Of a stretch of DNA of 64,000 nt, positions 53,754-63,989 are shown piece by piece. The position numbers and the translations under genes are program-made. Origin of the DNA: Streptococcus sciuri (GTDB lineage: Bacteria; Bacillota; Bacilli; Lactobacillales; Streptococcaceae). Location: contig NZ_JANUXX010000003.1 of NCBI RefSeq assembly GCF_024814375.1, positions 88,382 through 152,381 on the forward strand, read 5' to 3'. Numbering within the stretch: position 1 is the stretch's first letter; each line of letters begins with the position of its first letter. The notes under the pieces were generated by a model. It made no database searches and was not told the origin of the DNA. It worked only from the letters and a program-made list of their open reading frames with translations.

Positions 53754-54293
53754 CTATCTCACATAAACACTGACCTTGCTGATGCCATAAACTTTTTGCT
53801 TCCACAACTCCACTGTGACTATCTTCTCAGGTAAAGCCACAGCCTTATCTGTCTCACAGACAAGCATAGCATCTGTTGCAAGAAGATTTTTTTTCTCTAA
53901 GTGTTCAATGGTACTGACAATCTCTTCTCTGGCATAAGGTGGGTCTAGTAGCACCAAGTCAAAGGTCCCCTCTAAGCGCTCTATGGCTTTATCTGCCTCC
54001 ATTTTTAAAAGTTGAAACTGACTTGGAGCCTTCGTCATCTTGATATTTTCTTGGATAATAGCTTGCGCCTTACGATGTCGCTCCACTAAGATAGCCTCTG
54101 TCATTCCTCGAGAAATGGCCTCAATAGCAAGGCTACCACTACCAGCGTACAAATCTAAAACACGACCTCCCTCAAAGTAAGGACCAATCATATTAAAAAT
54201 AGCACCCTTAACCTTATCTGTCGTTGGACGTGTCGTCTGACCAGCCAAAGTCCTTAAAGGACGACCACCAAATGTTCCTGCTACTACTCTCAT
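53754..54293 (-). CDS. rsmD: 16S rRNA (guanine-966-N2) methyltransferase
   Basis: RsmD methylates G966 of 16S rRNA during 30S assembly. The 179-aa protein shows RVVAGTFGGRPL at the N-terminus, the SAM motif VLDLYAGSGSLAIEA near 45 and the catalytic LLDPPYA near 119 (NPPY-like). It starts the rsmD-97aa-coaD-sepM-queH-yutD-rlmN run of close genes. Confidence 0.95.
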   Translation of the reverse strand: MRVVAGTFGGRPLRTLAGQTTRPTTDKVKGAIFNMIGPYFEGGRVLDLYAGSGSLAIEAISRGMTEAILVERHRKAQAIIQENIKMTKAPSQFQLLKMEADKAIERLEGTFDLVLLDPPYAREEIVSTIEHLEKKNLLATDAMLVCETDKAVALPEKIVTVELWKQKVYGISKVSVYVR

Positions 54294-54376
54294 GCTATCT
54301 ATTATAACATAAAATAGATGGCATGTGAGTCTGTTATCTTGCCTTATATGAATTTATCACCTTTTCATATACATTA

Positions 54377-54410
54377 GAAAAACAGCAGACTTTTCAGCTA
54401 CTGTTTTTTC
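54377..54410 (-). terminator. Terminator of the histidine operon
   Basis: AACAGTAG pairs with CTGCTGTT around a short loop, flanked by A- and T-runs, about 35 bases after hisE. Confidence 0.65.
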
Positions 54411-54442
54411 TCAATCATATGAGCTATCAACTATAACTTCTC

Positions 54443-54757
54443 TCAATAATCTGTGATTTCAGCTCGATCATGAACACGACTTTTTTTACCTTGACGTTTG
54501 TTGAGAATAGTTTCAACATCATCTGGTGTAACTCCAGTCTCAACAAGCATAACTGCCAAATGGTATAGCAAATCAGCTGTTTCATTGGCAATCTCGTCTT
54601 TATCAGCATTTTTAGCAGCGATGATGACTTCGCTACTTTCCTCACCAATTTTTTTCAAGATTTTATCCAAACCTTTGTCAAATAAATAGTTGGTATAAGA
54701 GCCTTCTTTAGGACAATTTTTACGTTGTTTAGCTGCTCTATAGAGTGTCTCTAACAT
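54443..54757 (-). CDS. hisE: Phosphoribosyl-ATP pyrophosphatase
   Basis: HisE removes pyrophosphate from phosphoribosyl-ATP, the second step of histidine synthesis. The 104-aa protein shows the MazG-like metal site KIGEESSEVIIAAKN and ETADLLYHLAVML. It is separate from HisI here. Last gene of the ten-gene operon. Confidence 0.95.
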   Translation of the reverse strand: MLETLYRAAKQRKNCPKEGSYTNYLFDKGLDKILKKIGEESSEVIIAAKNADKDEIANETADLLYHLAVMLVETGVTPDDVETILNKRQGKKSRVHDRAEITDY

Positions 54758-54766
54758 AATCTCTCC

Positions 54767-55084
54767 TTATAAAATCTGATTAAAAAAACATGACCTTGCG
54801 CCTGTGTGACAGGCAGTTCCTGCCACCTGCTCAACCTCAATAAGTAACGTATCACAATCACAATCTGTCTTAATGGACTTGACATTTTGAAAATGCCCAC
54901 TGGTGGCACCCTTGTGCCATAGCTCATCACGACTGCGACTATAATACCACATCTGACCTGTTTCCAAAGTCTTTTGATAACTGGCTTCGTTGAGATACGC
55001 TAACATCAAAACTTCCTTTGTCTCATAGTCTAGAATGATGGCTGGAATCAAGCCAGCTTGCTTCTCAAAATCAAGTGTTATCAC
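54767..55084 (-). CDS. hisI: Phosphoribosyl-AMP cyclohydrolase
   Basis: HisI opens the purine ring of phosphoribosyl-AMP. The 105-aa protein carries the zinc and catalytic residues in [15 protein letters not shown] and [13 protein letters not shown], plus the start-side [14 protein letters not shown] substrate region. It overlaps hisF by 4 bases and precedes hisE by 9. Confidence 0.95.
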   Translation of the reverse strand: MITLDFEKQAGLIPAIILDYETKEVLMLAYLNEASYQKTLETGQMWYYSRSRDELWHKGATSGHFQNVKSIKTDCDCDTLLIEVEQVAGTACHTGARSCFFNQIL

Positions 55085-55839
55085 TGTCTCACCTCCACAC
55101 CTGCTTGCATCAATCTTTCTTTTAAGCTAGCAATTTCTATCTCTCCGTAGTGAAAGACAGAGGCTGCTAAAGCTCCTGTGACGCTTGTCTTTTTAAAAAT
55201 ATCTATAAAGTCGGAGATGTTTCCCACACCACCTGAAGCAATAATAGGAAGTTGAGTCACTTCGCTCACAGCTTGATAAAGTTCAAGATCAAAACCTGAT
55301 TTAGTACCATCCTTATCCATAGAAGTAATGAGAAGCTCCCCTGCTCCTAATGACGTTACTTCCTTTACCCACTCAATAAGATCTAAGTCTGTATCCTTAC
55401 GACCACCTGATACATAAACATGCCAAGTCCCATCTGACTGTCGTTTACCATCAATAGCAACAACCACGCACTGGTTGCCAAATTTTTTAGCACATTCAGT
55501 AATGAGTTGGGGATTATAAACTGCTGAGGAGTTGATAGCAACCTTATCAGCACCTGCTTTTAGCATTGCCTGCATGTCAGCTACACTGCGAATGCCGCCG
55601 CCTACTGTAAAAGGAATGAACACTTGACTAGCAACATGTGCCACAACATCCACCATAGTAGATCGATTGTCACTAGTTGCTGTAATATCCAGAAAAACCA
55701 ACTCATCACAACCTGCTTCATAGTAAGCACGAGCGCTATTCACTGGATTGCCTACATCTATCAAATCAACAAAGTTGACTCCCTTGACCACACGACCATC
55801 CTTGACATCAAGGCAGGGAATAATGCGCTTTGCTAACAC
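55081..55839 (-). CDS. hisF: Imidazole glycerol phosphate synthase, cyclase subunit
   Basis: HisF uses ammonia from HisH to form imidazole glycerol phosphate and AICAR. The 252-aa (beta/alpha)8 barrel has the catalytic aspartates in [16 protein letters not shown] (first half, residues 5-20) and [12 protein letters not shown] (second half), with phosphate loops VGGGI and ASGGVG. It overlaps hisA by 7 bases. Confidence 0.97.
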   Translation of the reverse strand: MLAKRIIPCLDVKDGRVVKGVNFVDLIDVGNPVNSARAYYEAGCDELVFLDITATSDNRSTMVDVVAHVASQVFIPFTVGGGIRSVADMQAMLKAGADKVAINSSAVYNPQLITECAKKFGNQCVVVAIDGKRQSDGTWHVYVSGGRKDTDLDLIEWVKEVTSLGAGELLITSMDKDGTKSGFDLELYQAVSEVTQLPIIASGGVGNISDFIDIFKKTSVTGALAASVFHYGEIEIASLKERLMQAGVEVRQ

Positions 55840-56555
55840 GACATCACCTCCTTGAGTTCTTCTAGACTGATATTACCATTATAATAAGCTTTACCAACTA
55901 TAGTACCTGCTACACCAAGACTAGCTAGCCTTTCAAGATCTCTTTTAGTATGAATACCACCTGAAGCAATAACATGCGCTGTAGTTAGTTTGCTCATAAG
56001 CTGATTATAATGAGCAAAGTTAGGTCCTGTTAGTGTGCCATCTCTATCCACATCGGTGTAAACAAACAAGGTCACACCTAACTTTTCCATCTCAAGAGCA
56101 AGATCAATAAAGTGGATATGACTGGTTTCTAGCCAACCCTCTGTAATAACTCGCTCATCTTTAGCATCAATTCCCACAACAATCCTATCAGATCCAAAAC
56201 GCTCTAGCGCTTGCTTTATAAAATCAGGATTTTTAACTGCCATAGAACCAATGATTACTCGGTCAATACCAACTCTCAGATAGTCCTCAATCTGCGCAAG
56301 CGTACGAATACCTCCGCCAACTTCAATCCCAAGCCCTGTCTCACGCTTGATTTTAGCAATCAAATCACGACTACTCGAACATCCAGCCACAGCACCATCC
56401 AAGTCCACCACATGAATAAACTGAATACCTCCCTTCTGAAAAATCTTGGCTTGCGCTAAAACATCTTGATTAACTACTGTTTCTTGGGCAAAATCTCCTC
56501 TAACCAAGCGTACAGCACGTCCATCTCTAATATCAATCGCTGGTAAAACTTGCAT
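55833..56555 (-). CDS. hisA: ProFAR isomerase
   Basis: HisA isomerises ProFAR to PRFAR. The 240-aa barrel is a paralog of HisF, with catalytic Asp in [15 protein letters not shown] near 8 and [14 protein letters not shown] near 130, and phosphate loops EVGGGIRT and IASGGI. It overlaps the end of hisH by 23 bases. Confidence 0.97.
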   Translation of the reverse strand: MQVLPAIDIRDGRAVRLVRGDFAQETVVNQDVLAQAKIFQKGGIQFIHVVDLDGAVAGCSSSRDLIAKIKRETGLGIEVGGGIRTLAQIEDYLRVGIDRVIIGSMAVKNPDFIKQALERFGSDRIVVGIDAKDERVITEGWLETSHIHFIDLALEMEKLGVTLFVYTDVDRDGTLTGPNFAHYNQLMSKLTTAHVIASGGIHTKRDLERLASLGVAGTIVGKAYYNGNISLEELKEVMSC

Positions 56556-57153
56556 CTACAACCTCCTTAAATCGTCTCAATATCATCAAACCACACTCGC
56601 CAGACTTCTCAGGGTGAAATTGAACGCCGTAAACCTTGCCATGTGAAATCATAGCTGGGACTTCTATACTGTACGAACTAGTCGCATTTAAAAACACATC
56701 TGCTACATCTGCATAGTAACTATGAACAAAATAGACAGACTGAGCTTCCACATCTTTTGTCAATGCGTTATCCTGTCTGATTGTCAGCTTATTCCATCCC
56801 ATATGGGGTACAGGATAGCCATCTTGTCTAGGAATCGGGCGACAAGTACCTGCAATCAAACCCAAACCCTTAGTGGGGGTGTGTTCCAATCCTTTATCTA
56901 AAAGCAACTGCATGCCCAGACAAATCCCAAGAAGCGGTATTCCTTGTGCTACAGCCTGCTTGATAACCTCTACCAATCCCCAATCAACAAGCTTTGCCAT
57001 AGCTGTAGGAAAAGCACCCACCCCAGGCAAAACCAAGCCATCTGCCTGTAAAATCTCCTTTGGGTCTCTTGAAAGCTTAGCATTAACACCAATCTTCCCC
57101 AAAGCACGTAGGACATTAGCAGTATTACCTGCATCATAATCAATCACAATCAT
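56533..57153 (-). CDS. hisH: Imidazole glycerol phosphate synthase, glutaminase subunit
   Basis: HisH is the class I glutamine amidotransferase that feeds ammonia to HisF. The 206-aa protein has the nucleophile in [12 protein letters not shown] near residue 80 and the His/Glu pair in VQFHPEKSG near 180, plus the N-terminal VIDYDAGNT. It overlaps hisB by one base. Confidence 0.97.
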   Translation of the reverse strand: MIVIDYDAGNTANVLRALGKIGVNAKLSRDPKEILQADGLVLPGVGAFPTAMAKLVDWGLVEVIKQAVAQGIPLLGICLGMQLLLDKGLEHTPTKGLGLIAGTCRPIPRQDGYPVPHMGWNKLTIRQDNALTKDVEAQSVYFVHSYYADVADVFLNATSSYSIEVPAMISHGKVYGVQFHPEKSGECGLMILRRFKEVVDASFTSD

Positions 57154-57737
57154 TATAATAGTCCTTTCGTCGAATTCACCCCATGTATATCTGGATTAAT
57201 AGTGATAGCTTCTCTCAGAGCGCGCCCTGTTGCCTTGAAGAGACTTTCTGATTTGTGGTGATTGTTCTTTCCGTGCAAGATTTTCAAATGCAGATTCATC
57301 TGAAGATTAAAAGCCAAGGATTGAAAAAATTCCTCCACCAGCTCAGTATCAAAATTGCCCAATCGAGGGTTCGTAAAGTCACAATCAAAGACTAGATAAC
57401 TACGTCCAGACAAATCAAGGCTCGCCATACCTAAGGTCTCATCCATAGGTACAAAACTCGTACCATAGCGATTAATACCCATTTTATCTCCCAGAGCTTC
57501 TCGTAGCGCTTGTCCTAAGACAATCCCTACATCCTCAACGGTATGGTGGCTATCCACCCAAAGATCTCCTTCTGCTATCACTTCAAGGCTCAAGCGACCG
57601 TGCCTAGCAAATAGTGTCAGCATGTGATCAAAAAAACCAATGCCCGTCTGGATAGATACAGGTTCTTGACAATCTAAATTGACTTTCAAGTTAATTTTAG
57701 TTTCTGCAGTGTGACGTTCGATACTCGCTTGTCTCAT
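57153..57737 (-). CDS. hisB: Imidazoleglycerol-phosphate dehydratase
   Basis: HisB dehydrates imidazole glycerol phosphate. The 194-aa monofunctional form (no phosphatase domain) has the manganese-binding motifs [24 protein letters not shown] and [13 protein letters not shown]. Since the phosphatase is absent and no hisK lies in the window, histidinol-phosphatase must be encoded elsewhere. Confidence 0.97.
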   Translation of the reverse strand: MRQASIERHTAETKINLKVNLDCQEPVSIQTGIGFFDHMLTLFARHGRLSLEVIAEGDLWVDSHHTVEDVGIVLGQALREALGDKMGINRYGTSFVPMDETLGMASLDLSGRSYLVFDCDFTNPRLGNFDTELVEEFFQSLAFNLQMNLHLKILHGKNNHHKSESLFKATGRALREAITINPDIHGVNSTKGLL

Positions 57738-59023
57738 GATTTTTCTCCTTCCTGTCTGATTTCAATAGCACGAGCATGGGCAGATAGCCCCTCTGCGTAG
57801 GCAAGGGTCATAATATCTGTGCTTGCTTTAGCAACAGCTGGTTTGTTGTATTGAATGTACTGCATGCGTTTAACAAAGTCATGCACTCCAAGTGCTGAGT
57901 AAAAGCGAGCAGTGCCTGATGTTGGAAGAATATGGTTGGTTCCTGCATAATAGTCTCCGATTGGCTCACTGGTGTAGTGCCCAAGAAAGATAGAGCCCGC
58001 ATTCTCAATCAAATCCAGATAAGCATAAGGTTCATCCAATGCCACCTCCAAGTGCTCAGGGGCTACTTCATTCATTAAAGCAAACATTTCTTCCACCGTC
58101 TCTGCGATGATGATGCATCCGTGATTATTTAGAGCTTTTTGAGCAATATCCTTACGTGGTAATCTTTCTAATTGATAAGCGAGTTCTTTTTCCACTTCAT
58201 CTGCCAATCTTTTTGAATTGGTTACCAAAATCGTACGAGCTAACACATCATGTTCGGCTTGAGATAGCAAGTCCGCTGCCACAAAACGAGCATTTGCAGA
58301 ATCATCTGCGATGATTCCAATCTCAGAAGGTCCTGCAATCATATCAATCCCTACTAGACCAAATACTTGTTTTTTAGCCGTTGCTACATAGATATTTCCA
58401 GGACCAGTGATTTTATCCACTTTAGGAATGGTTTGTGTCCCATAAGCCAGTGCTGCGATACCTTGCGCTCCACCGATTTGGAAAATCTTATCCACACCAG
58501 AAAGACTTGCTGCTACCAAAATAGCAGGATTAAAGTGTTCTTGCGGTGGCGTTATCATAATAACTTCCTTGACACCTGCAATCTTAGCAGGCAGAACATT
58601 CATCAAGACAGATGAAGGGTAAGCAGCCGTACCACCTGGTACATAAACCCCTACACGTGACAACGGACGTACCAGCTGACCACGAATAACACCTTCACTT
58701 GGTTTGTCCTCAAAACCTGTCTCCAACTGCTGACGGTGATATGTCTCAATGTTTATCTTAGCATTTTTTAAAGCAAGCAAAACAGTTGAATCAATCTCAT
58801 CAAACGCTTTAGCGATTTGCTCTTGCCCTATCTCAAGACTCGTCAAAGTCATCTTATCAAATTGTTGACTGTAAGCAAAAAGTGCATCATCTCCCTTTTT
58901 GCGCACATTAGCAATGATTTCTGCTACTGCAGTATCCACTGTTTTTTGATTCACCTGGTTTGTTAGGCGCTCTTCAACCAATTGTTTAACAATAATTTCC
59001 TGTGTTCCTACTAAACGTTTCAT
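57734..59023 (-). CDS. hisD: Histidinol dehydrogenase
   Basis: HisD oxidises histidinol to histidine in two NAD-dependent steps with zinc. The 429-aa protein contains [17 protein letters not shown] near 110, the [10 protein letters not shown] segment, the catalytic Glu-His in [10 protein letters not shown] near 325 and the [14 protein letters not shown] motif. The ATG at 59023 is preferred over a GTG one codon earlier; it overlaps the hisG stop as TGATG. Confidence 0.97.
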   Translation of the reverse strand: MKRLVGTQEIIVKQLVEERLTNQVNQKTVDTAVAEIIANVRKKGDDALFAYSQQFDKMTLTSLEIGQEQIAKAFDEIDSTVLLALKNAKINIETYHRQQLETGFEDKPSEGVIRGQLVRPLSRVGVYVPGGTAAYPSSVLMNVLPAKIAGVKEVIMITPPQEHFNPAILVAASLSGVDKIFQIGGAQGIAALAYGTQTIPKVDKITGPGNIYVATAKKQVFGLVGIDMIAGPSEIGIIADDSANARFVAADLLSQAEHDVLARTILVTNSKRLADEVEKELAYQLERLPRKDIAQKALNNHGCIIIAETVEEMFALMNEVAPEHLEVALDEPYAYLDLIENAGSIFLGHYTSEPIGDYYAGTNHILPTSGTARFYSALGVHDFVKRMQYIQYNKPAVAKASTDIMTLAYAEGLSAHARAIEIRQEGEKS

Positions 59024-59661
59024 CACAATGACTTCTCCTTTCTGCCGACAATATGCTCGATTTTTTGAATAAAATCAATCACTTCCACCTTGTTCTTTAG
59101 CGCAGCTTGATTAACTATGAGACGTGCTGATATACGACAAATATCCTCAAACTCAATCAATCCGTTAGCTACAAGTGTTGCTCCTGTTTCCACAATATCC
59201 ACAATAGCATCTGCTAAACCTAGAACAGGAGCAATTTCCACAGAACCTTGTATAGCTATAATTTCTACATCTTCACCTTTCTTATGAAAATGCTGACGTG
59301 CTATCTCAGGGTATTTCGTAGCAATACACTTACGCTTGTGATCTTGCGGATTATAACTAGGTACTGAAGCCACAACAAACTTGCACAAGCCAAAATTCAA
59401 ATCCAATATCTCCAAGACATCTGTCGCATACTCGATAAGCAAATCCTTGCCCACGATACCCACATCAGCAACTCCATGTTGGACATACGTCGCTACATCA
59501 GGCGCTTTCACAAGAAGAAAGCGAAAAGCTTTATCAGGGCTTTCAAAGATGAGGTGTCGTCCCTTATCTTTCATAAAGGACATATCAAATCCTGCCTTTA
59601 CCAATAAATCCACCGTACTTTTTTCGATACGTCCTTTAGTTAGAGCAATGGTAATAGTCAT
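59023..59661 (-). CDS. hisG: ATP phosphoribosyltransferase, short form
   Basis: HisG catalyses the first, feedback-controlled step of the pathway. The 212-aa protein is the short form lacking the C-terminal regulatory domain, so it needs HisZ for activity and histidine inhibition. It has [11 protein letters not shown] near the start, [11 protein letters not shown] near 75 and the PRPP loop [19 protein letters not shown] near 150. The start MTITIAL has AAAGGAG upstream; hisZ ends just before it. Confidence 0.96.
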   Translation of the reverse strand: MTITIALTKGRIEKSTVDLLVKAGFDMSFMKDKGRHLIFESPDKAFRFLLVKAPDVATYVQHGVADVGIVGKDLLIEYATDVLEILDLNFGLCKFVVASVPSYNPQDHKRKCIATKYPEIARQHFHKKGEDVEIIAIQGSVEIAPVLGLADAIVDIVETGATLVANGLIEFEDICRISARLIVNQAALKNKVEVIDFIQKIEHIVGRKEKSL

Positions 59662-59662
59662 C

Positions 59663-60637
59663 TCAATCTCCTTTCTCAAAAGTCAGCTTATCATGAATAG
59701 ATTGGTACACAGCATCAATATCAATCGCCCAGCCCACCGCTGTCAACTCCATCGCACCAAACCGCTCAAAAAGATGATCATACCTGCCCCCAGACAGAAA
59801 AGCATGAGGTACATGAGCATCAAAAACACGAAACATCAAACCGTTATAATAAGGCATGCTAGCAACCTGTCCCAAATCAAGAGCCAAACCTACCAAGTGC
59901 GATTCCTGTGTTAAAATAAGTTCTAACTCATCAAAAACTGCTAGTAAAACAGCGTCATCTGTCAACTGTCGTGCTTTCTCTAGCACAACATCCCCTCGCC
60001 CAAAAAGATAAGGCAACTCCCGAATAAATGCATCAAAACGACTAGAATGGTCCTCTGTAAAACGGTATAGTCCTGTAATATTTTTATTAGCAATCAAATC
60101 TTTCAATACTACTGTTTCTGGTGGATTTAAATCAAAGTAATCAAAAAGATGATTTAAAATCTCAGCATGGGAAAATTCAAAAGTATAATCTGTAACTCCT
60201 GTTGCAGATAGAGCAGCAGTAGCTGTCTCAACAGCCTCACGCACAGCCAAATCTGCTTCATACCCAACAAGCTCAATACCCGCTTGCGTACTCTCATTAT
60301 CAAGCCCACGCAAATCCTCATGACGTCTAAAAACTTTTCCTGAATAAGAAAACTTAATCGGAGGTTGTACCTGTGTAGATGCAATAACACGACCAATTTG
60401 ACTAGTCACATCTGGACGTAGGGTCAAGAGTGCTCCATTTGCACCAAAAAAATTGTACTGATCCGTCGCTACATGGTCTGAAAAAACTTCAAAATGCTCA
60501 ATAGTAGGCGTCTCAATTCGATTAAATCCATAACTAATCAGCAAATCACTAATCGTCCGCTCAATCTCATAAGACGCTCTTGCGCGTTTAAACAGTTTGT
60601 CATGCATGCCTATTGGTAAAGCTGTTTTATTCATCAC
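59663..60637 (-). CDS. hisZ: ATP phosphoribosyltransferase regulatory subunit HisZ
   Basis: HisZ is a histidyl-tRNA-synthetase-like protein that has lost aminoacylation and acts as the regulatory partner of short HisG. The 324-aa protein has class II motif-2-like [25 protein letters not shown] and motif-3-like [16 protein letters not shown], and no anticodon-binding domain. This distinguishes it from a true HisS (about 420 aa). It overlaps hisC by 11 bases. Confidence 0.95.
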   Translation of the reverse strand: MMNKTALPIGMHDKLFKRARASYEIERTISDLLISYGFNRIETPTIEHFEVFSDHVATDQYNFFGANGALLTLRPDVTSQIGRVIASTQVQPPIKFSYSGKVFRRHEDLRGLDNESTQAGIELVGYEADLAVREAVETATAALSATGVTDYTFEFSHAEILNHLFDYFDLNPPETVVLKDLIANKNITGLYRFTEDHSSRFDAFIRELPYLFGRGDVVLEKARQLTDDAVLLAVFDELELILTQESHLVGLALDLGQVASMPYYNGLMFRVFDAHVPHAFLSGGRYDHLFERFGAMELTAVGWAIDIDAVYQSIHDKLTFEKGD

Positions 60638-61691
60638 ATCCTCCTTCTAACTGACTTAGTACAGCTAAAACCTGCTTCATTTCCTCATCTGTACCGATAG
60701 TAATCCTCAAATAATCTCGAAGACGATCTACTTTAGGAAAATATCGAACATAAATATGCTGATTTTCTAATATTTCAAAAACAGACTGCGCTGTTTGTAG
60801 CGGTTTTGCTAGAATAAAATTTGCCTTACTAGAAATAACTGACCAACCCAAGTCTATCAAACTTTGACTAAACCAGTCTCTAGTCTTTGCTATCTGTTGA
60901 CAAATCTTCTCATAATAGCCCCAATCTTCCACGGCAGCTCTTGCTAAATGCTCTGCTAAACTGTCTACCGCATAAGGATTGACGGAATTTTTAACCGCCT
61001 CCATAACTGCTATTAACTGTGGACTGCCTATTCCATAGCCCACACGCAAACCAGCTAGACTCGCATCCTTTGAAAAAGTGCGTGTAATAAAGAGATTATC
61101 GTACTTATCCAACAGAGGAATCGCCGTCTGTCCACCAAAATTGATATAAGCCTCATCCACAATGACTACTACATCTGAATGAACTTGTAGTAAACTCTCT
61201 AAATCAGCTTGCTCCATCAAACGTCCAGTTGGAGCATTAGGATTGGCAATAATAATACCTCCACAACCTCTTTCGTAATCTGTGAAATCAATCTCAAAAT
61301 TTTCTGTTAAAGCAACCTCTTTATAAGGAACATGGTAGAGTTCAGCCCAGACTTTGTAAAAACCATAAGTCAAATCTGGAAACTGGATGGGTAAACCGCT
61401 ATTGAAAAAAGCTAGAAAAGCCTGTGACAAGATATCATCTGATCCATTTCCTATAATGAGTTGCTTACTAGACACCCCTAATCGTTGAGCCAAAATTACC
61501 TTAAGATCAACTTGATCTAAGCTAGGGTAGCGAACTAAAGACTCTGCAGCAAAAAAACGTAAACTATCAATCACTCTTGGACTTGGTGGATAGGCATTTT
61601 CGTTCGTATTCAGCTTTATCATTTTTTTATCAGTAGGCTGTTTTCCAGCCACGTAAGGTACAATATTCCGTAGTCCTTTTATCTCTGCCAT
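60627..61691 (-). CDS. hisC: Histidinol-phosphate aminotransferase
   Basis: HisC transaminates imidazole acetol phosphate. The 354-aa PLP enzyme shows [15 protein letters not shown] near 28, [15 protein letters not shown] near 83, ANPNAPTG near 150, the [10 protein letters not shown] aspartate and the PLP Lys in [15 protein letters not shown] near 216. The ATG at 61691 is preferred (GAGGAA site) to an upstream TTG. It is the first gene of the operon, behind a T-box leader. Confidence 0.96.
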   Translation of the reverse strand: MAEIKGLRNIVPYVAGKQPTDKKMIKLNTNENAYPPSPRVIDSLRFFAAESLVRYPSLDQVDLKVILAQRLGVSSKQLIIGNGSDDILSQAFLAFFNSGLPIQFPDLTYGFYKVWAELYHVPYKEVALTENFEIDFTDYERGCGGIIIANPNAPTGRLMEQADLESLLQVHSDVVVIVDEAYINFGGQTAIPLLDKYDNLFITRTFSKDASLAGLRVGYGIGSPQLIAVMEAVKNSVNPYAVDSLAEHLARAAVEDWGYYEKICQQIAKTRDWFSQSLIDLGWSVISSKANFILAKPLQTAQSVFEILENQHIYVRYFPKVDRLRDYLRITIGTDEEMKQVLAVLSQLEGGCDE

Positions 61692-61742
61692 GAACAATTC
61701 CTCTTTCTTCTCTTAATTCAGCGATAGTTTGAAAAAATAAAC

Positions 61743-61995
61743 AAAAAACGCCCTCGCAAAAAAACATTGCAAGGACGTTTCCACGTGGTCCCACCTCAAT
61801 TCAGCCAACTGTCACCAACTGACCCTCTGGAAGTCTATTGACTTCTAGCGCAATAACGACCGCCAACCGTCAGACACTACTTGTTTCCTTTTGCATCTGC
61901 ACTCAAGAATGTGTATCTAAAACCTTTATGCACTCTCAGCCTTTGTGCACTCTCTGTCTCTATCGTTTCAGACGTTTTTCTCTCTACGCTTTAAT
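61743..61995 (-). promoter_or_regulatory. T-box riboswitch leader of the histidine operon
   Basis: The minus strand carries the T-box sequence GAGGTGGGACCACG (61781-61799), complementary to the tRNA acceptor end. Its antiterminator arm is followed by a terminator: AACGTCCTTGCAA (61767-61779) with TTGCGAGGGCGTT (61747-61759), then a T-run. The 5' portion (about 61870-61995) has the long stem I region, with a tandem pair of GAGAGTGCA-C/T-AAAGG segments that include CAC and CAT triplets suitable for a histidine specifier. I did not fold it and do not assign the specifier. Position argues that uncharged tRNA-His is the signal. Confidence 0.85.
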
Positions 61996-62004
61996 TTAAA
62001 TAAT

Positions 62005-62032
62005 ATTTTACCGAAATTTCTGAAAAATACAA
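62005..62032 (-). promoter_or_regulatory. Histidine operon promoter with CodY-like box in its spacer
   Basis: The promoter is TTGTAT (62027-62032), 16 bases, then TAAAAT (62005-62010). The 15-mer ATTTTTCAGAAATTT (62014-62028 on the minus strand) matches the CodY consensus AATTTTCWGAAAATT at 13 of 15 positions. It overlaps the -35 and spacer, as expected for repression. Confidence 0.6.
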
Positions 62033-62080
62033 GTAAAAAATAGAATTTTCATAAAAAATATTATCTTTTTTCATGCACAA

Positions 62081-62114
62081 GAAAAAACCAAGAGTATATC
62101 ACTCCTGGTTCTTG
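62081..62114 (-). terminator. asnA terminator
   Basis: AACCAGGAGT pairs with TACTCTTGGTT, followed by TTTTTTC on the minus strand. It is immediately after asnA. Confidence 0.8.
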
Positions 62115-62120
62115 TTATTT

Positions 62121-63113
62121 TTAGAGAATGTTACTAAATTTTTCAACAACATCTTTTGGCCAAACACTTGACTGTACCTCGCCAATATGTTTCTTACGAA
62201 GTAAAAACATAGCTAAACGAGACTGACCAATACCACCACCAATAGTTAATGGGAAGAAACCTCTAAGAAGTGTTCTATGCCACTCCAATTCCAGTCTATC
62301 CTCATCACCTGTTATAGCGACTTGGCGACGTAGCGCATCCTCGTCTACACGGATTCCCATCGAAGAAATCTCAAAGGCCGCTCCTAGTTGGTCATTCCAA
62401 ACAAGAATATCTCCGTTCAGACCTTTATATCCATTTTCAGATTCGCTAGTCCAATCATCGTAGTCCGGTGCACGACCATCGTGAGGTTTACCATCAGCAA
62501 GCTCCCCTCCAATGCCAATCAAAAATACCGCTCCATACTCTTTACAAATAGCATTTTCACGTTCCTTAGGAGTCAAGTCAGGATAACGTTCAACAAGATC
62601 CTCAGTGTGGATAAAAGTAATCTGCTTTGGTAAAACGGATTCAATATCAAAACGTGCTTCTACAGCTAACTCCGTAAGACGAATAGCCTTATAAATCTTC
62701 TCAACAGTTTCTTTCAAATAATTAATATCACGTCTACCATCAGGAATAACTTTTTCCCAATCCCACTGATCAACATAAACAGAGTGCGTTTGATCCAGAG
62801 AATCCTCATCTGGGCGAAGAGCTTTCATATGCACAAACAGCCCCTCTCCCTCATTAAAACCAAAACGTGCTAAGGTATGACGTTTCCACTTAGCAAGTGA
62901 ATGCACAACTTCAAACTCAGCATCTGGAATTTGTAAAACCTTGACAGATACTGGATGCTCAACACCTGAAAGATTATCTTGCATACCATCTCCAACTTGG
63001 CTAAGAATCGGTCCTTGTACTTCAACTAACTCGAGTTTATCAATCAAATACTGCGTAAACGTATTTTTGACAAAAGAAATCTCCTGTTGCTGATGAATGA
63101 AACTTTTTTTCAT
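62121..63113 (-). CDS. asnA: Aspartate--ammonia ligase (AsnA-type asparagine synthetase)
   Basis: AsnA makes asparagine from aspartate, ammonia and ATP. The 330-aa class II-synthetase-like enzyme has [15 protein letters not shown] near 10, the [13 protein letters not shown] region near 116, [25 protein letters not shown] near 205 and [25 protein letters not shown] near 293. The length is typical. It has a GGAGC site and its own terminator. Between it and the tRNA block (63114-63344) I see only an extended AT-rich promoter region, with a TATAAT at 63171-63176. Confidence 0.97.
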   Translation of the reverse strand: MKKSFIHQQQEISFVKNTFTQYLIDKLELVEVQGPILSQVGDGMQDNLSGVEHPVSVKVLQIPDAEFEVVHSLAKWKRHTLARFGFNEGEGLFVHMKALRPDEDSLDQTHSVYVDQWDWEKVIPDGRRDINYLKETVEKIYKAIRLTELAVEARFDIESVLPKQITFIHTEDLVERYPDLTPKERENAICKEYGAVFLIGIGGELADGKPHDGRAPDYDDWTSESENGYKGLNGDILVWNDQLGAAFEISSMGIRVDEDALRRQVAITGDEDRLELEWHRTLLRGFFPLTIGGGIGQSRLAMFLLRKKHIGEVQSSVWPKDVVEKFSNIL

Positions 63114-63344
63114 GCTTTCTGCTCCTTTTCTATCAAGATTCTTATCATATTACTAAAGTAAGATAGAACTATTATACACTTATTTTGAAAGAATGAAAAG
63201 ATGTTTTTGTTATTTTTTGAAAATTTTACATAAACGAATATTAAACATAATCACTCTTATTGTACGAAAAACAATTTTAATTCATTTTTCGCTTTTTTAC
63301 TCCATACTCACTTCTTAAAACTGACTAATAATTTATTCAATTAT

Positions 63345-63373
63345 AAAAGCGAAGTCAAATTGACCTCGCTTTT
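63345..63373 (-). terminator. Terminator of the rRNA/tRNA operon
   Basis: AAAAGCGAGGTCAA pairs with TTGACTTCGCTTTT (one G-T) and is followed by a T-rich stretch on the minus strand. It ends the tRNA run after tRNA-Gly. Confidence 0.8.
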
Positions 63374-63380
63374 AAATATA

Positions 63381-63452
63381 TAGTCCGCACGGGGTTCGAA
63401 CCCGCGACCCCCACCTTGGCAAGGTGATGTTCTACCACTGAACTACGTTCGC
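63381..63452 (-). tRNA. tRNA-Gly(GCC) with non-pairing acceptor stem (probable chimeric pseudogene)
   Basis: D-arm, anticodon arm (CTTGCCAAG, anticodon GCC) and T-arm (GCGGG-TTCGAAC-CCCGT) are normal for tRNA-Gly. The 5' acceptor strand is GCGAACG, so the 3' strand should be CGTTCGC; instead it reads GCGGACT followed by A. Only one G-T pair can form. That 3' end resembles the 3' end of Gram-positive tRNA-Glu (CGGACTA). The gene therefore looks like a recombinant of tRNA-Gly with another tRNA at the conserved T-arm. Confidence 0.75.
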
Positions 63453-63454
63453 AA

Positions 63455-63527
63455 TGCCGGCTACATGACTTGAACACGCGACCCTCTGATTACAAATCAG
63501 ATGCTCTACCAACTGAGCTAAGCCGGC
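63455..63527 (-). tRNA. tRNA-Thr(TGT)
   Basis: The acceptor GCCGGCT pairs with AGCCGGC, the anticodon loop reads TTTGTAA, and the T-loop is intact. 73 bases, no encoded CCA. Confidence 0.95.
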
Positions 63528-63537
63528 TACTCTCTTA

Positions 63538-63619
63538 TGCGGGTGAAGGGACTTGAACCCCCACGCCGTTAAGCGCCAGATCCTAAATCTGGTGCGTCTG
63601 CCAATTCCGCCACACCCGC
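63538..63619 (-). tRNA. tRNA-Leu(TAG)
   Basis: Class II tRNA of 82 bases with a variable arm. The acceptor GCGGGTG pairs with CACCCGC, the anticodon loop contains TAG, and the T-arm is GGGGGTTCAAGTCCCT. Confidence 0.95.
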
Positions 63620-63625
63620 ATATCA

Positions 63626-63698
63626 TGACCCGTACTGGGCTCGAACCAGTGACCCTCTGATTAAAAGTCAGATGCTCTACCAACTGAGCTAACGAGTC
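63626..63698 (-). tRNA. tRNA-Lys(TTT)
   Basis: The acceptor GACTCGT pairs with ACGGGTC (one T-G), the anticodon is TTT in the CTTTTAA loop, and the T-arm is standard. Confidence 0.95.
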
Positions 63699-63707
63699 GA
63701 ATCGCTA

Positions 63708-63780
63708 CGGTCCCGACGGGAATCGAACCCGCGATCTTCGCCGTGACAGGGCGACGTGATAACCGCTACACCACGGGACC
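63708..63780 (-). tRNA. tRNA-Asp(GTC)
   Basis: The acceptor GGTCCCG pairs with CGGGACC, the anticodon GTC sits in CTGTCAC, and discriminator base G is present as usual for tRNA-Asp. Confidence 0.95.
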
Positions 63781-63796
63781 TAAGTAACACTTTATA

Positions 63797-63869
63797 TGGG
63801 AGTTAACGGGTTCGAACCGCTGACCCTCTGCTTGTAAGGCAGATGCTCTCCCAGCTGAGCTAAACTCCC
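63797..63869 (-). tRNA. tRNA-Val(TAC)
   Basis: The acceptor GGGAGTT pairs with AACTCCC, and the anticodon TAC sits in TTACAA. It lies just downstream of 5S rRNA, the usual streptococcal order (5S, Val, Asp, Lys, Leu, Thr, Gly). Confidence 0.95.
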
Positions 63870-63873
63870 TTTT

Positions 63874-63989
63874 GCCAAGCGACTACCCTATCTAACAGGG
63901 GGCAACCCCCAACTACTTCAGGCGTGCTAGGACTTAACTGCTGTGTTCGGCATGGGTACAGGTGTATCTCCTAGGCTATCGTCACTTAA
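63874..63989 (-). rRNA. rrf: 5S ribosomal RNA
   Basis: The minus strand begins TTAAGTGACGATAGCCTAGG, contains CATGCCGAACACAGCAGTTAAG and the GGGGGTTGCCCCC stem, and ends GTAGTCGCTTGGC. This is a complete streptococcal 5S of about 116 bases. The 23S gene lies beyond the right edge. Confidence 0.95.

Noticed and set aside
59663..60637. HisZ considered as histidyl-tRNA synthetase HisS
   Set aside because: It is about 100 residues shorter, lacks the anticodon-binding domain and sits beside short-form HisG in the his operon.
63432..63683. 83-codon minus-strand ORF through the tRNA genes
   Set aside because: It simply translates tRNA-Gly, Thr, Leu and Lys genes; the repeated motifs are conserved tRNA arms.
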